The notes: generated from the letters alone by a model not told the origin. Shown: positions 24,830 to 34,406, counted from the stretch's first letter. The stretch: 64,000 nucleotides of DNA from Dehalococcoidia bacterium (GCA_003104995.1 PQAO01000021.1:186001-250000); one strand, 5' to 3'. Program-made: numbers and translations.

Positions 24830-25542
24830 CTGGCATCCGCGCAGTCCTCTTCGACCTCGGCGACACCCTCTTCCGCCTGCACCCGATGGACTTCGCGTCG
24901 GCGCACCGGCAGTTCGCGAGGCTGCTCTCCCAGCGCTGCGGCCTCGATGTCCACGCTGCTGAAACGGCGACTGCCGACGTTTCGGTTCGCCTCCGTGAGA
25001 CCTTTCGGGAACGCCAGCAGTCCGGCTCGACAGCCGAACCATCCATCGCCGAAAGCGCCCTCCCCCTCCTCTCGCGCTTTGGCGACGATGCCCGCTGGCT
25101 CGCGAACGCGCTGGATGCGGCGTTCGGCGAAGCCGACATCGCCCGCTGGGACGCTCCGCCGGGACGCCCGATGGAAGTACGGCGCTTCATCGATTCCGGC
25201 TTCCGCGTGGCCTTCGTCTCCAACACCCAGACCCCGCCGGTCCTGATGCGCCGGCGGCTCGCCGAATTCGGCCTCCTGGAACTCGCCGAAGTGGCCGTGT
25301 TCTCGGTCGAAGTCGGCCAGCGCAAACCCGGCGAGCGTATCTACCGGGCGGCCCTCGAAGCACTCGACATGCCGCCGGAGTCAGCCGTTTTCGTTGGCGA
25401 CCGCGTCCGGGAAGATGTCCTCGGCCCGCAGTCGCTCGGTATGCGGGCCGTCCTCACCCACGAGTTCCGCCAGGAAGACCTGGCCAAAGCTCAACCGGCG
25501 GGCGTCATCCAGTCGCTCGCCGCGCTCTGGGAGTTCCTTTAG
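24814..25542 (+). CDS. HAD-family hydrolase
   Basis: A 242-residue phosphatase-like protein. Motif I is LFDLGDTL (nucleophile Asp), motif II FVSNTQTP, motif III RKPGERIYRAAL and motif IV VFVGDRVREDVLGP, with a cap domain between motifs I and II. The substrate is a phosphorylated metabolite that cannot be named. It overlaps the PPOX gene by 16 bp and is convergent with a membrane-protein gene (25539-25904), overlapping it by 4 bp. Confidence 0.9.
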   Translation: MEPRLTGIRAVLFDLGDTLFRLHPMDFASAHRQFARLLSQRCGLDVHAAETATADVSVRLRETFRERQQSGSTAEPSIAESALPLLSRFGDDARWLANALDAAFGEADIARWDAPPGRPMEVRRFIDSGFRVAFVSNTQTPPVLMRRRLAEFGLLELAEVAVFSVEVGQRKPGERIYRAALEALDMPPESAVFVGDRVREDVLGPQSLGMRAVLTHEFRQEDLAKAQPAGVIQSLAALWEFL

Positions 25543-25904
25543 CACTGCCAGTGCCGAACCAGGTCGTTGTGCCCCCGGCACGCCAGCTCGTACGACCCGC
25601 CCTGCACGGCCAGCATCGCCACCACCAGCACGATGAAGAACAGCAGCCCGTAGGCCAGCCCGAGCCCGTTCAGCCATTTCCCCACCACGAACCCCACCAC
25701 GGTCACCAGCACCAGTAGCCCCAGGTGCACGTACGCATACACCGCGTCCCGCCGGTTGGCATCGGAGTCCGAATCGATCCGGGAAATGTCCACCAGCGCG
25801 TACATCGCTGCGATATATGCCCCGATGAACAGCAGACAGACGAAGATGCTGACGAGGACCTGGACGCCAGTGGTCTTCGAGTTCGGCCCGCGTTCTCGCT
25901 CCAC
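25539..25904 (-). CDS. Three-helix membrane protein of unknown function
   Basis: A 121-residue protein with hydrophobic segments near residues 15-36 (VLVSIFVCLLFIGAYIAAMY), 57-75 (YVHLGLLVLVTVVGFVVGKW) and 82-99 (AYGLLFFIVLVVAMLAV), and a short C-terminal tail with one Cys. No family recognised. The GTG start has TAAATC 6 nt upstream, a weak -10 candidate. The intergenic terminator at 25945-25971 separates it from the thioredoxin-like gene upstream. Confidence 0.75.
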   Translation of the reverse strand: MERERGPNSKTTGVQVLVSIFVCLLFIGAYIAAMYALVDISRIDSDSDANRRDAVYAYVHLGLLVLVTVVGFVVGKWLNGLGLAYGLLFFIVLVVAMLAVQGGSYELACRGHNDLVRHWQC

Positions 25905-25944
25905 GCGCCCGATTTAGCCACGAGAGGGCGCCGGCAGGCAAGAC

Positions 25945-25971
25945 GAAGCCCCCGGACGCACCGGGGGCTTC
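25945..25971 (-). terminator. Terminator after the thioredoxin-like gene
   Basis: An 11-bp perfect stem GAAGCCCCCGG (25945-25955) and CCGGGGGCTTC (25961-25971) with a 5-nt loop, 24 bp past the stop of the minus-strand thioredoxin-like gene. Confidence 0.7.
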
Positions 25972-25995
25972 GCGAAAGTTTACCTTGCGCTTACG

Positions 25996-26634
25996 TCAGC
26001 CAAGCTTCGCCCGCAGGAGTTCGATGACCTCGTCGACCGTGGCGACGCGCCAGCCAGCCCAGGTTTCGCCCTTCTGCCACTCCATGTATCGCTCCCGAGC
26101 CTCGGCACGGGCTGCGGCGGTCTCCTCCTCGGAGGGCTCGTGACCGAGCCGCTTTGCGATGCCCTCAGGCGATGTGTCGCCGAGCACTTCCCGGGTGACG
26201 TGGATTTGCTCGTTTGCCAGCTTCGGCCGCTCGATGAAGTGCCCGATCTCGTGGTGGTTCTTGTCGTAGAAGATGACCACCGGGATCGACTCGAACTCGC
26301 CGTCCTTCAGGTGCCCGGCCATCATGTCCTTATTCTGGTCTCGCTCGAAGAAGCGCAGCTCGATGCCCATCGCCTCCGCGATGCGCTGGGCCACGCCCGC
26401 GCCGCGGTAGACGTCCGGGCACCAGTCCTCGCCGATGACCACCACGTGGTGCGGCCCGTCCGGCCGCCCGGCCAGTTCCTTCAGCGCCTGTGCCTGGTCG
26501 CCGGAGATCGTCAGGTTCTTGTAGTTGTCCTCGAAGAGGTCGCGGTTGCGGATCCCGCTATCCAGGTACTCCTGGAACGTCTTCCCCTTTGCGAATCGCT
26601 CGATCGTAATGACAGATTCTGCGGCCTGCGTCAT
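25996..26634 (-). CDS. Thioredoxin-family protein with single active-site Cys
   Basis: A 212-residue protein with a thioredoxin fold. The active-site position reads GEDWCPDVYRG: one Cys is present, while the second Cys of CxxC is replaced (C-P-D-V), so it cannot form the usual disulfide but could form mixed disulfides or bind metals. ESIPVVIFYDKNHHEIGH holds the cis-Pro region, and a helical tail (SEEETAAARAEARERY) follows. The start 26634 has GGAGGG 5 nt upstream. It is monocistronic between a terminator and the mazG gene. Confidence 0.82.
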   Translation of the reverse strand: MTQAAESVITIERFAKGKTFQEYLDSGIRNRDLFEDNYKNLTISGDQAQALKELAGRPDGPHHVVVIGEDWCPDVYRGAGVAQRIAEAMGIELRFFERDQNKDMMAGHLKDGEFESIPVVIFYDKNHHEIGHFIERPKLANEQIHVTREVLGDTSPEGIAKRLGHEPSEEETAAARAEARERYMEWQKGETWAGWRVATVDEVIELLRAKLG

Positions 26635-26695
26635 GGCGGCCCTCCGGGAGTGAGTTTCGATATGCAACACTCAGCCTACAGTGGCCCATCACGCC

Positions 26696-28132
26696 TCACA
26701 ACCGGTGCTCGGCTGCCTTGGCCTCATCCCAGAGCGCGTCCAGTCCGGCCAGGTCGAGGTCTTTCAGGTCCAACCCGCGTTCCCCGGCCATTCGTTCCAC
26801 TTCGCCGAATCTCCGTCTGAACTTCAGGTTCGCCCGGCGCAGCGCCTGCTCCGCGTCGATCCCCAGGTGGTCCGCGATGTTCACCGCGACGAACAGGATG
26901 TCCCCGAACTCGTCCTCCCGACCGCTTGCATCGCTCGCGCGAGCAAGCTCGTCCACCTCCTCGCGCAGCTTCTCCAGCGGGCCGTCAACATCCGGCCAGT
27001 CGAACCCGATCCGGCGCGCCCGTCCCTGGATCGACTGTGAGGCCGCCAGCGCGGGCAGCGTCGCAGGTACCCCCTCGAGGATCGACTGCCGCGGCTTCTC
27101 CTGCTGTTTTAGCGCTTCCCAGTTCCGGTAGACCTCCTCGGCGGTCGCCGCGGTGCCTTCGCCGAACACGTGGGGGTGCCTCCGAATCAGCTTCCGCGCG
27201 ATCTGCTCGACCACGTCACCGAAGCTGAACTCTTCCAGCCGCTCCGCAACCGCCGCATGCATCAACACCTGCAGAAGCACATCACCGAGTTCTTCGGTCA
27301 GTGCCGCCAAATCGCCCCGGTCGATCGCTTCCAGCGCCTCGTAGCTCTCCTCCAGCAGGTGCGGACGGAGCGTCTCGTGCGTCTGCTCGCGGTCCCACGG
27401 GCACCCATCCGGCGCGTGCAGCCGGTCGATGATGTGCTGCAGGCCATCGAACCGGCGCACGTCCTCGATCGGCGCGATCGCCGGGAGGTACACCGAGTCC
27501 AGGTACCCGTATGCCCGGTGGTCCAGCTCGCTGAGCGGCACGATTCGCACACGCTCGTCTGCCGTCCCCAGCGCCGAAAGCACGGTCACCTCGTGGTCGT
27601 GGGGATAGACGGCCAGCAGCCGCAGCTTCAGTGCCGTCACGGTATCCCGGTCGTACACCTGGCTGATGAGGGCTGGCCGCCACGTATCGATCCGCAGGTC
27701 GAGCGCATCGCACAGCTGGACTGTCCCCAAATCCAGCCCCAGGGCACTCGCGGAAACGTCGACATAACTGACGGCGGGGTACACCCGGGCGCTCACGCCT
27801 TGCGCGCGCGCCAGCGCCAGCAGCCGCACGACCGATTGCTCAGCCATCAGGGGGTGCCCCGGTACCGCGTAGACCACCGGCCCGTGGCTCGCCGCCTCCA
27901 GCACGCGCCCGGCCGCGGCTTCATACACGGCCTCGAAACTGCCGCCGCTCGCGTACAGGTCGTCGCAGTCTTGCGCGCCCGCTAGTTCTGCCAGGGCGCT
28001 GACCACCGGGTGGTGCCGGGTTCGCAGGATGACCGGCAGACCAGAAGCGAGCAGTTCGCGCGCCTCGCCGGTCAAGTGCCCGGGGGCGCCGGGGCCGAGG
28101 CCAACGATGTGGACGACGGGGGCGTCGGTCAC
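26696..28132 (-). CDS. mazG: MazG nucleotide pyrophosphohydrolase fused to tetrapyrrole methylase domain
   Basis: A 478-residue two-domain protein. Residues 1-~220 (VVHIVGLGPGAPGHLTGEAR at the start, then YAVPGHPLMAEQS) form a SAM-dependent tetrapyrrole methylase-like domain; the rest carries two MazG helix bundles with EESYEALEAIDRGD..., EELGDVLLQVL and later EEVDELARASDASG, EDEFGDILFVAV, the acidic metal-binding sets that hydrolyse nucleoside triphosphates. The same fusion is known as YabN. GTG 28132 overlaps the Gfo/Idh/MocA stop (GTGA) and so is translationally coupled to it. Its role is house-cleaning of abnormal nucleotides. Confidence 0.94.
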   Translation of the reverse strand: MTDAPVVHIVGLGPGAPGHLTGEARELLASGLPVILRTRHHPVVSALAELAGAQDCDDLYASGGSFEAVYEAAAGRVLEAASHGPVVYAVPGHPLMAEQSVVRLLALARAQGVSARVYPAVSYVDVSASALGLDLGTVQLCDALDLRIDTWRPALISQVYDRDTVTALKLRLLAVYPHDHEVTVLSALGTADERVRIVPLSELDHRAYGYLDSVYLPAIAPIEDVRRFDGLQHIIDRLHAPDGCPWDREQTHETLRPHLLEESYEALEAIDRGDLAALTEELGDVLLQVLMHAAVAERLEEFSFGDVVEQIARKLIRRHPHVFGEGTAATAEEVYRNWEALKQQEKPRQSILEGVPATLPALAASQSIQGRARRIGFDWPDVDGPLEKLREEVDELARASDASGREDEFGDILFVAVNIADHLGIDAEQALRRANLKFRRRFGEVERMAGERGLDLKDLDLAGLDALWDEAKAAEHRL

Positions 28133-29118
28133 ACCGTCTCCACGCCGCCGGACTCCAGGCTGCGGTGGATTGCCACGAGGGTCTTCGTCACTTCGAGTCC
28201 GTCTTCGAATGAAACCCGCGTTCGTCCCTGTCCTTCGATTCCCCGGACGAACGCCTGGAGTCGCGCCGGCGCCCACTGGATCGTCCCGGGGTAGCGGTGC
28301 CGCTCCGCCGTTACCGCGATGTTCTGATAGGTGGTATCAACCGTGATCGCGCCCTTCGTGCCGATCGCCTTGAAGTTGAACTCCGCGCCGCCCGGCCAGC
28401 TATCTGGCAGGATCCAGCAGCTCTCGAACACGCCGTCGGCCCCATCGGCATACCTGACCACTGCATGGATCCAGTCGTAGGTCTCGATGCCATACCCCGC
28501 CAGTTCGCCCCTGCCCCCGGACGCATACACCGTGAGCGCCTTCTTGCGTCCCAGCCACAGTGCCAGGTCGAGGCAGTGCGACATCAGGAACCACGCCGGC
28601 GTCGTCCCCCCACTCCACCTGAGCCGATCGCGCGGCGATGACACCGGGTTGTTCAGGCAAACGTTGAACGAGCGCAGTTCGCCCACTTCGCCACTCTCCA
28701 CGCTCCGCATCGCTTCGATGAACGGCGGGTTCCAGCGGTTCGAGTAGTTCACCTCCGCGTACACGCCCGCGTCGTTAACCGCCTCGATCATCGCGTGCGC
28801 ATCTTCCACGGTCGTCGCCAGGGGTTTCTCGACCAGGATCGAAAGGCCCCGTTGCGCCAGGGTCTCCACCGGCACGCGGTGCAGCCCGTCGGGTGTCGCG
28901 ACGTACGCTGCGTCGGCGCCCGTCGCGGCGATTGCTGTTTCGATATCCCCAAATGCCGGCGCGCCGGTCGCGCCCGCCAGTTCCAGCGCCTTCGTCCCGT
29001 CGATGTCCACGACGCCGGCCAGCACCGCCCCGGGAACGCGGCCACCGGCGAGCATCCGCGCGTAGCCGTTGCCCATCGTCCCGGCTCCGACCACCAGGAA
29101 GCGCTTCTCACCCGTCAT
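28129..29118 (-). CDS. Gfo/Idh/MocA-family oxidoreductase
   Basis: A 329-residue NAD(P)-dependent oxidoreductase. The Rossmann loop is VGAGTMGNGYARMLAGG, the substrate-domain motif is ILVEKPLATT with the catalytic-region Lys, and the C-terminal alpha/beta domain contains SHCLDLALWLG. The substrate is probably a sugar or inositol-like compound. The ATG at 29118 is favoured over the in-frame ATG at 29130 because TATGCT lies exactly 7 nt upstream without a Shine-Dalgarno. It overlaps mazG by 4 bp; the operon pair is not functionally obvious. Confidence 0.9.
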   Translation of the reverse strand: MTGEKRFLVVGAGTMGNGYARMLAGGRVPGAVLAGVVDIDGTKALELAGATGAPAFGDIETAIAATGADAAYVATPDGLHRVPVETLAQRGLSILVEKPLATTVEDAHAMIEAVNDAGVYAEVNYSNRWNPPFIEAMRSVESGEVGELRSFNVCLNNPVSSPRDRLRWSGGTTPAWFLMSHCLDLALWLGRKKALTVYASGGRGELAGYGIETYDWIHAVVRYADGADGVFESCWILPDSWPGGAEFNFKAIGTKGAITVDTTYQNIAVTAERHRYPGTIQWAPARLQAFVRGIEGQGRTRVSFEDGLEVTKTLVAIHRSLESGGVETV

Positions 29119-29166
29119 GTGTTGGAGCATAGCAGCGCACACCGCCCCTCGCAGCATCTCTCGGTG

Positions 29167-30546
29167 TCACTCACGTGGGACGATGCCGCGTGCACGCAAC
29201 GCGGCGGTATACGCCTCCACATAGTGCGTTGCCGAGGCACGCCACGAATAGTCGCGGCTCATTCCGTTCGTCTGGACGCGCAGCCACGCCTCAGGGTCCC
29301 GGAACACACGCGTTGCCCGGTCGAGGGCGCTGACCAGCCCGAACGAGCTGAACTCGTCGAAGAGGAACCCGGTCCCGCCTTCCGGGTTGTCGTCCGCGTC
29401 GAGGATGGTGTCCCCAAGTCCTCCGGTGCGCCGGCCGATGGGCACGGCGCCATAGCGCATCGCGATGATCTGACCAAGCCCGCACGGCTCGTATCGCGAG
29501 GGCATGAGGAACATGTCCACACCGGCATAGATCCGCTGCGCCAGCCCGGCGTCATGGCGCGCAGCCAGGTGCACGTTTCCGGGGTATTCCGCCTGCACCC
29601 GCGTCAGCTCGTCCTTCAGCCACTTGTCGCCGTCTCCCAGCACCACAAGCTGCGCCCGCGCCGACAGGATCTCCGGCATCGCCTGCAACACCAGGTCGAC
29701 GCCCTTCTGCTCCGTTAGCCGCGTCACCATTCCCAGCAACGGACCGTCCGTCTCCGGGAGGCTCAGTTGCCGCCGCAAGACCGCTCGGTTGCGCAGCCGC
29801 ACTTCCAGCGTGCTCAGGTCGTACTGGTGTGCGATGAGCGCGTCGGTACGCGGGTTGAAGATGTCGTAGTTCACGCCGTTCAGTATCCCGATGAGCGTGT
29901 CGCCCCGGAGCTGCAGCAGCGGCTCCAGCCCTTCGCCGTAGTCCCGGGTCAGGATCTCCCGCGCGTAGCTCGGACTAACCGTCGTGACAACGTCGCTGTA
30001 ATAGATCGCCTGCGAAAGGAAGTCGTTGAGCTCGTCGGGGCCCCGGTAGCGCAGATTGTGGATGGTGAATACGGAAGCCACGCCCCGCAGCTTTGGATTC
30101 GCCCATGCCAGGTTTCGCAGCGCGAATGCAAGCGGCGCGGTGTGCCAGTCGTTCAGGTGCAGGATGTCCGGCACCCAGTCGTCTTGCTTCAGCATCTCGA
30201 TGATCGCGCGGCAGAAGAACTGGTACCGCAGCAGGTCATCCGGCTCGCCATACACCTCCCGCTCCCCGAAGTAGTGTGAATCGGCCACCAGGTACACCGG
30301 CACCCCACCGTAGCCCTCCGCCACTCCGACATCGATGTCTCGCGGATGCCCCGGGACGGCAACCGTGTAGGCACGGTGAGTGGTCGAAGCCGCATGGGCC
30401 TCCATCGAAGCCCGGTGCCGGGGGGCAACGATCCGGACATCGTGGCCCATTTCCATCAGCCGCCGCGGAAGCGACGCTGCTACATCCGCCAGCCCGCCAA
30501 CCTTCGAGAACGGGTCAACTTCGGCCGTCGCAAACAGGATCCTCAT
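29167..30546 (-). CDS. glgA: Glycogen synthase (GT5)
   Basis: A 459-residue starch/glycogen synthase. The ADP-glucose binding motif KVGGLADVAASLPRRLMEMG is at residues 16-35, LHLNDWHTAPLAF is in the N-domain, and MPSRYEPCGLGQIIAMRYG with GGLGDTI is in the C-domain, typical of GT5. It would elongate alpha-1,4-glucan from ADP-glucose. The ATG overlaps the GH57 stop (ATGA), so it is coupled to that gene; a phosphorylase lies upstream of it. An ADP-glucose pyrophosphorylase is not in the window. Confidence 0.95.
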   Translation of the reverse strand: MRILFATAEVDPFSKVGGLADVAASLPRRLMEMGHDVRIVAPRHRASMEAHAASTTHRAYTVAVPGHPRDIDVGVAEGYGGVPVYLVADSHYFGEREVYGEPDDLLRYQFFCRAIIEMLKQDDWVPDILHLNDWHTAPLAFALRNLAWANPKLRGVASVFTIHNLRYRGPDELNDFLSQAIYYSDVVTTVSPSYAREILTRDYGEGLEPLLQLRGDTLIGILNGVNYDIFNPRTDALIAHQYDLSTLEVRLRNRAVLRRQLSLPETDGPLLGMVTRLTEQKGVDLVLQAMPEILSARAQLVVLGDGDKWLKDELTRVQAEYPGNVHLAARHDAGLAQRIYAGVDMFLMPSRYEPCGLGQIIAMRYGAVPIGRRTGGLGDTILDADDNPEGGTGFLFDEFSSFGLVSALDRATRVFRDPEAWLRVQTNGMSRDYSWRASATHYVEAYTAALRARGIVPRE

Positions 30547-31778
30547 CCACCGTCGCTCCGGATGAGTTCACGTTCGATTTCCACGCGCGTTTCGTTCGCC
30601 GCAGCCAGCCGCCATGCCGCATTTCGCTTAACTGTTTCCGACGCAGAGCCTTCGTGGATGGCCTTCGATGCGTACAGCGCGACCTCGTTGAGTAACACGA
30701 AGCCCCGGTGGACCATTGACACATCCCACATTGGGCGGCGGCTCGCCCACCAGAACTGGCAACTGTGCAATGCCGGCTGCAGTTTCTCCTGGGCGAGCGT
30801 CGAGAACTTCCGCGAGGAAGCAGTCGTTGCATACCGGCGCCCCACCGCAACCAGGTCGAGGCAGTGGTCGACATAGTCCCACTGCAGCTCGTGCAGCCGG
30901 TTCCCGGGCGACTTCCACAGTGGATACGGGTTCTGGGCCGCGATGTCATCGCGCGTCGTACTCCAGCTCGAGGCGTACGGTTCAATCGTCGGCCCCGGCG
31001 GGAATAGCGTGAGGAGTTCGCTGGGCAGCGCCAGCCGCACTTTGCTTGCGCCCTGTGCGCGATGGTGCTCCAAGAGCGTGAAGGCCGCCCCAAGGAACTC
31101 CTTTTCCCAGTCGCGGATGTGGTGCCCATACGTCTCCGCGTCCATCGCGGTGATTACATAGGCCTCTTCCGAACCGCCGACTTTGCTGAGGTCATCGATG
31201 AACCGCCCCGGGTCCGTCTCCCGGAACGAGACGCGATTGCTGAGGACGTCATCCCGGAACAGGACGGCGACCGTGCTGGAGTTGGACGGCATCCGGTACA
31301 CCCGATCGATCGGCCACTCCTCCGGGCAGGCGACTCCGCTCAGGATCACCCACTCATGCCCCGCCGAGTGAATGGCTGGCGTGATCTCCGCGCTGAAGCA
31401 CATCTCCGGAGGGAAGAATCCGCGCGGTTTCCAGGCGGCCCCGAATGCGCGCCCGTTCGTGTGGGCGTTCTCGACTATCGACCGCGCTCGCTCCGACTCT
31501 GGTATCAGCGGCAGGATCGGGTGGAACTTCCCGCTGCCCACGAACTCGATCTGCCCCTTTTCGGCAAGTTCCTTCAGCCCTAACACCACATCGCCGAGGC
31601 CGTGTTCGAGCAGCAATTCGGTGAGCACCCCCTGCATGTTCACCGCGAGCCGCGCGTTCGGGTGCTGCCGGATAACGTCGATCACGGGCCGGTACGACTC
31701 CTCGGCCACCTTGTGCAGGATCTCGTGCGTCTGCGTCGGGGGCTGATAGAAGTGCAGGAGCTGGGCCCAATACGTCAC
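30543..31778 (-). CDS. Glycoside hydrolase family 57 protein
   Basis: A 411-residue GH57 enzyme. Its motifs run in order: motif 1 HFYQPP near residue 10, a GFFPPEMCFS stretch carrying the likely nucleophile Glu, and motif 4 MDAETYGHH with the acid/base Asp. GH57 covers amylopullulanases, 4-alpha-glucanotransferases and branching enzymes; the setting between glgA and glgP suggests a glucan-branching or debranching role, which is inference. The GTG start has AAGGGGG 6 nt upstream. It is coupled to glgA and lies 69 bp downstream of glgP. Confidence 0.88.
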   Translation of the reverse strand: MTYWAQLLHFYQPPTQTHEILHKVAEESYRPVIDVIRQHPNARLAVNMQGVLTELLLEHGLGDVVLGLKELAEKGQIEFVGSGKFHPILPLIPESERARSIVENAHTNGRAFGAAWKPRGFFPPEMCFSAEITPAIHSAGHEWVILSGVACPEEWPIDRVYRMPSNSSTVAVLFRDDVLSNRVSFRETDPGRFIDDLSKVGGSEEAYVITAMDAETYGHHIRDWEKEFLGAAFTLLEHHRAQGASKVRLALPSELLTLFPPGPTIEPYASSWSTTRDDIAAQNPYPLWKSPGNRLHELQWDYVDHCLDLVAVGRRYATTASSRKFSTLAQEKLQPALHSCQFWWASRRPMWDVSMVHRGFVLLNEVALYASKAIHEGSASETVKRNAAWRLAAANETRVEIERELIRSDGG

Positions 31779-31847
31779 CGTGGCCCCCTTCTAATCGCCA
31801 GCCCGGTGGCCTGTGCGGTCTTCAAGTCTCCCCGCCGCCCCGGTGCC

Positions 31848-34400
31848 CTATGCCCACAACGCCAGCCCCGGCCCAAACACATCGTGCAGGGCGGGATGCT
31901 GTGGAAGCACGCGGATCGCGTACCCGATCCGCCCCCCCTCCAACGGCCTGAATGTGCCGCTGAACCGGCACATTCCATCGTTTCCTTGATTGCGGAAGGC
32001 CAGCTGTTCGGTCCCCCCAACCGCAAGTTCACCGCCCGGAGTAGCCGGCCCGAACACGACGTCCACACGCAGGTCCTCCGGCGCAAGCGGTCCGGGGTGG
32101 ATCTGGACCGTCACCGTTACGGGTGTACCCGCGAGTCCTGTCTCGGTCGCGTCGTCCTCCACGGCGCACACCTTCACCTCGCTCCAGCCCGCTGTGACCC
32201 GCTCGAGCCAGGCAGCCTGGTCCCGCGCCGCCGCCAGCCCGGATTCCCGCAGCCCGCCCCAACTCGCTGCCGCATGCTCATAGGCGGTCCCCGCATACTC
32301 CGCTACCATCCGGCTCGTATTGAACACGGGTGCGAACGCCTCGATCGATGCCTTCATACGCTCTGTCCAGGCGTGCGGGATACCGTCGGGATCCCGGTCG
32401 TAGAACGCCGGCACCAGTTCGTTTTCGATAAGGTCGTACACCGAGTCGGCGTCGAATGCGTCCTGGGCCTCCGGGTCGTCGTCCAGCCTGTCGCGCCCAA
32501 TCGCCCAGCCCAGCCCCGGCCGGTATGCCTCCCACCACCAACCGTCCATGACGCTCATATGCAGCCCGCCATTGGCGACCGACTTCATCCCGCTTGTACC
32601 GCTCGCCTCCAACGGCCGAAGCGGCGTGTTCAGCCACACGTCGGCGCCCTGCACCAGCGATCGCGCCAGGTCGATGTCATACCGCTCGAGCAGGATGATC
32701 CGATCCCGGAACTCGGGCAGGCGGCTGAACTGAAGCACCTCCCGGATCAGTGCCTTCGCCGGCTCATCCCGAGGGTGGGCCTTGCCCGAAAAAATGAACT
32801 GCACCGGCCGCTCCGGGTTGTTCAGGATAGCGGCCAGCCGCCCCGGGTCCCGGAACAACAGGGTTGCCCGCTTGTACCCCGCGAATCGGCGTGCAAATCC
32901 GATGGTCAGTGCCCGGTTGTCGAGGGGCTGTCCCGTGCTCCCGCCGGCGACGGCCCGGCCTCGCCGCACCAGGTCTTCCGCGTGCTGTGCCCGGGCCCGC
33001 AACACCAAGCGCTCACGCTGGCGCTCGTGGACCCGCCACAGCTCCTCGTCCGGGATCTCCGAAACGTGCTGCCAGTCGGCATTCACCGGGTCGTCCCGCC
33101 ACCCCGGTCCAACGTACCGGTCGTACAGGTCGCCGATCTCGTGCGCCACCCAGGTCGGCAGGTGCACGCCGTTCGTCACCGCCTCGATGGGGACCTGCTC
33201 CAGGGGCAGATTCGGCCACGCTGCCTCCCACAGGCGCCGCGAGACCCTCTGGTGCAACTTCGATACGCCGTTCCGGTAGCCGCTCAACCGCAGCCCCAGC
33301 AGTGCCATCGAAAACGGCTCGGTGTCGTCCGTGGGGTTGGTCCGCCCGAGTCCGAGGAACCCATGGTCGTCGAGCCCCATGCTCGCGTAGTAGTGCCCCA
33401 GGTAACGCCGCAGCAGGTCCGGCGCGAACAGGTCGATGCCCGCCGCCACCGCCGTATGCGTCGTGAATACCGTTGCCGAGGTGACCGGGATCCGCGCTTC
33501 CGCGAAGCTCACCCCGTCCTCTTCCATCATCATCCGGATCCGCTCCACTCCCAGCAGCGCCGAATGTCCTTCATTCATGTGGCAGACCGCTGGATGCAGG
33601 CCGAGCGCGTGCAGGGCGCGCACCCCTCCGATGCCCAGCACCATCTCCTGCTGGATCCGGGTCTCCGAATCCCCGCCGTACAGCCTCGCCGTCAGCTGCC
33701 GGTCCTGGGCGCTGTTTGGTTCGATGTTCGTGTCCAGCAGGTACAGCGGGGTCTTCCCGACATCGAGCCTCCATACGCGCGCGTACACCTCGCGCCCGTC
33801 GAACGGCACCGCGACACGCATCGGCTCGCCTTTGGCCCCGTGGATCGGCTTGAGCGGCTGCCCCGCCAGGTCGATCACGGAGTAATCCTCGTGCTGCCAG
33901 CCGTCAGGCCCCAGTTGCTGGCGAAAGTACCCTTCGTGGTAGAGCAAGCCCACTCCAACCAGCGGGATGCCGAGGTCACTCGCGGACTTCAGGTGGTCTC
34001 CCGCGAGCACGCCAAGGCCACCCGAGTAGTTCGGCAGGCTCTCCGCCAGGGCGAACTCCAGCGAGAAGTACGCGATGACCTCACGTTCCGAGGTGCCCGG
34101 CACCTGTACCAGTGCAGGGCGCGCCATATAGGCGTCGAAGGCGTCCACAACCCGCTCCAGGTGCCGGCGGAACCCGTCATCGTCCGCCAGTACCTCCCAC
34201 TGCTGAACGGAGACGCCTTGCAGCAGTCGCACGGGATTGTGTCCTGTCTCTTGCCATGCGTCCCGGTCGATCCGTTCGAAAAGAGCGACGGCATCGGTGT
34301 TCCAGGTCCAAAACAGGTTCTCTGAGAGGCGGCGAAGCGGTTCAAGGGCAGGGGGCAATGCTGGCTCAACGAGGAGCGAGCGAGAGGCGCGAAGTCGCAT
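31848..34400 (-). CDS. glgP: Alpha-glucan phosphorylase (GT35, DUF3417 type)
   Basis: An 850-residue phosphorylase that releases glucose-1-phosphate from glycogen or maltodextrin. The N-terminus (PALPPALEPLRRLSENLFWT) is the DUF3417 domain found in the actinobacterial/Chloroflexota type. PLP is bound by the Lys in EASGTSGMKSVANGG. The start at 34400 follows TACAAT (34407-34412) by exactly 6 nt with a TTTAGG -35 at 17 bp, and no Shine-Dalgarno, so the mRNA should be leaderless. It heads glgP-GH57-glgA. Confidence 0.95.
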   Translation of the reverse strand: MRLRASRSLLVEPALPPALEPLRRLSENLFWTWNTDAVALFERIDRDAWQETGHNPVRLLQGVSVQQWEVLADDDGFRRHLERVVDAFDAYMARPALVQVPGTSEREVIAYFSLEFALAESLPNYSGGLGVLAGDHLKSASDLGIPLVGVGLLYHEGYFRQQLGPDGWQHEDYSVIDLAGQPLKPIHGAKGEPMRVAVPFDGREVYARVWRLDVGKTPLYLLDTNIEPNSAQDRQLTARLYGGDSETRIQQEMVLGIGGVRALHALGLHPAVCHMNEGHSALLGVERIRMMMEEDGVSFAEARIPVTSATVFTTHTAVAAGIDLFAPDLLRRYLGHYYASMGLDDHGFLGLGRTNPTDDTEPFSMALLGLRLSGYRNGVSKLHQRVSRRLWEAAWPNLPLEQVPIEAVTNGVHLPTWVAHEIGDLYDRYVGPGWRDDPVNADWQHVSEIPDEELWRVHERQRERLVLRARAQHAEDLVRRGRAVAGGSTGQPLDNRALTIGFARRFAGYKRATLLFRDPGRLAAILNNPERPVQFIFSGKAHPRDEPAKALIREVLQFSRLPEFRDRIILLERYDIDLARSLVQGADVWLNTPLRPLEASGTSGMKSVANGGLHMSVMDGWWWEAYRPGLGWAIGRDRLDDDPEAQDAFDADSVYDLIENELVPAFYDRDPDGIPHAWTERMKASIEAFAPVFNTSRMVAEYAGTAYEHAAASWGGLRESGLAAARDQAAWLERVTAGWSEVKVCAVEDDATETGLAGTPVTVTVQIHPGPLAPEDLRVDVVFGPATPGGELAVGGTEQLAFRNQGNDGMCRFSGTFRPLEGGRIGYAIRVLPQHPALHDVFGPGLALWA

Positions 34401-34406
34401 CGCGCT

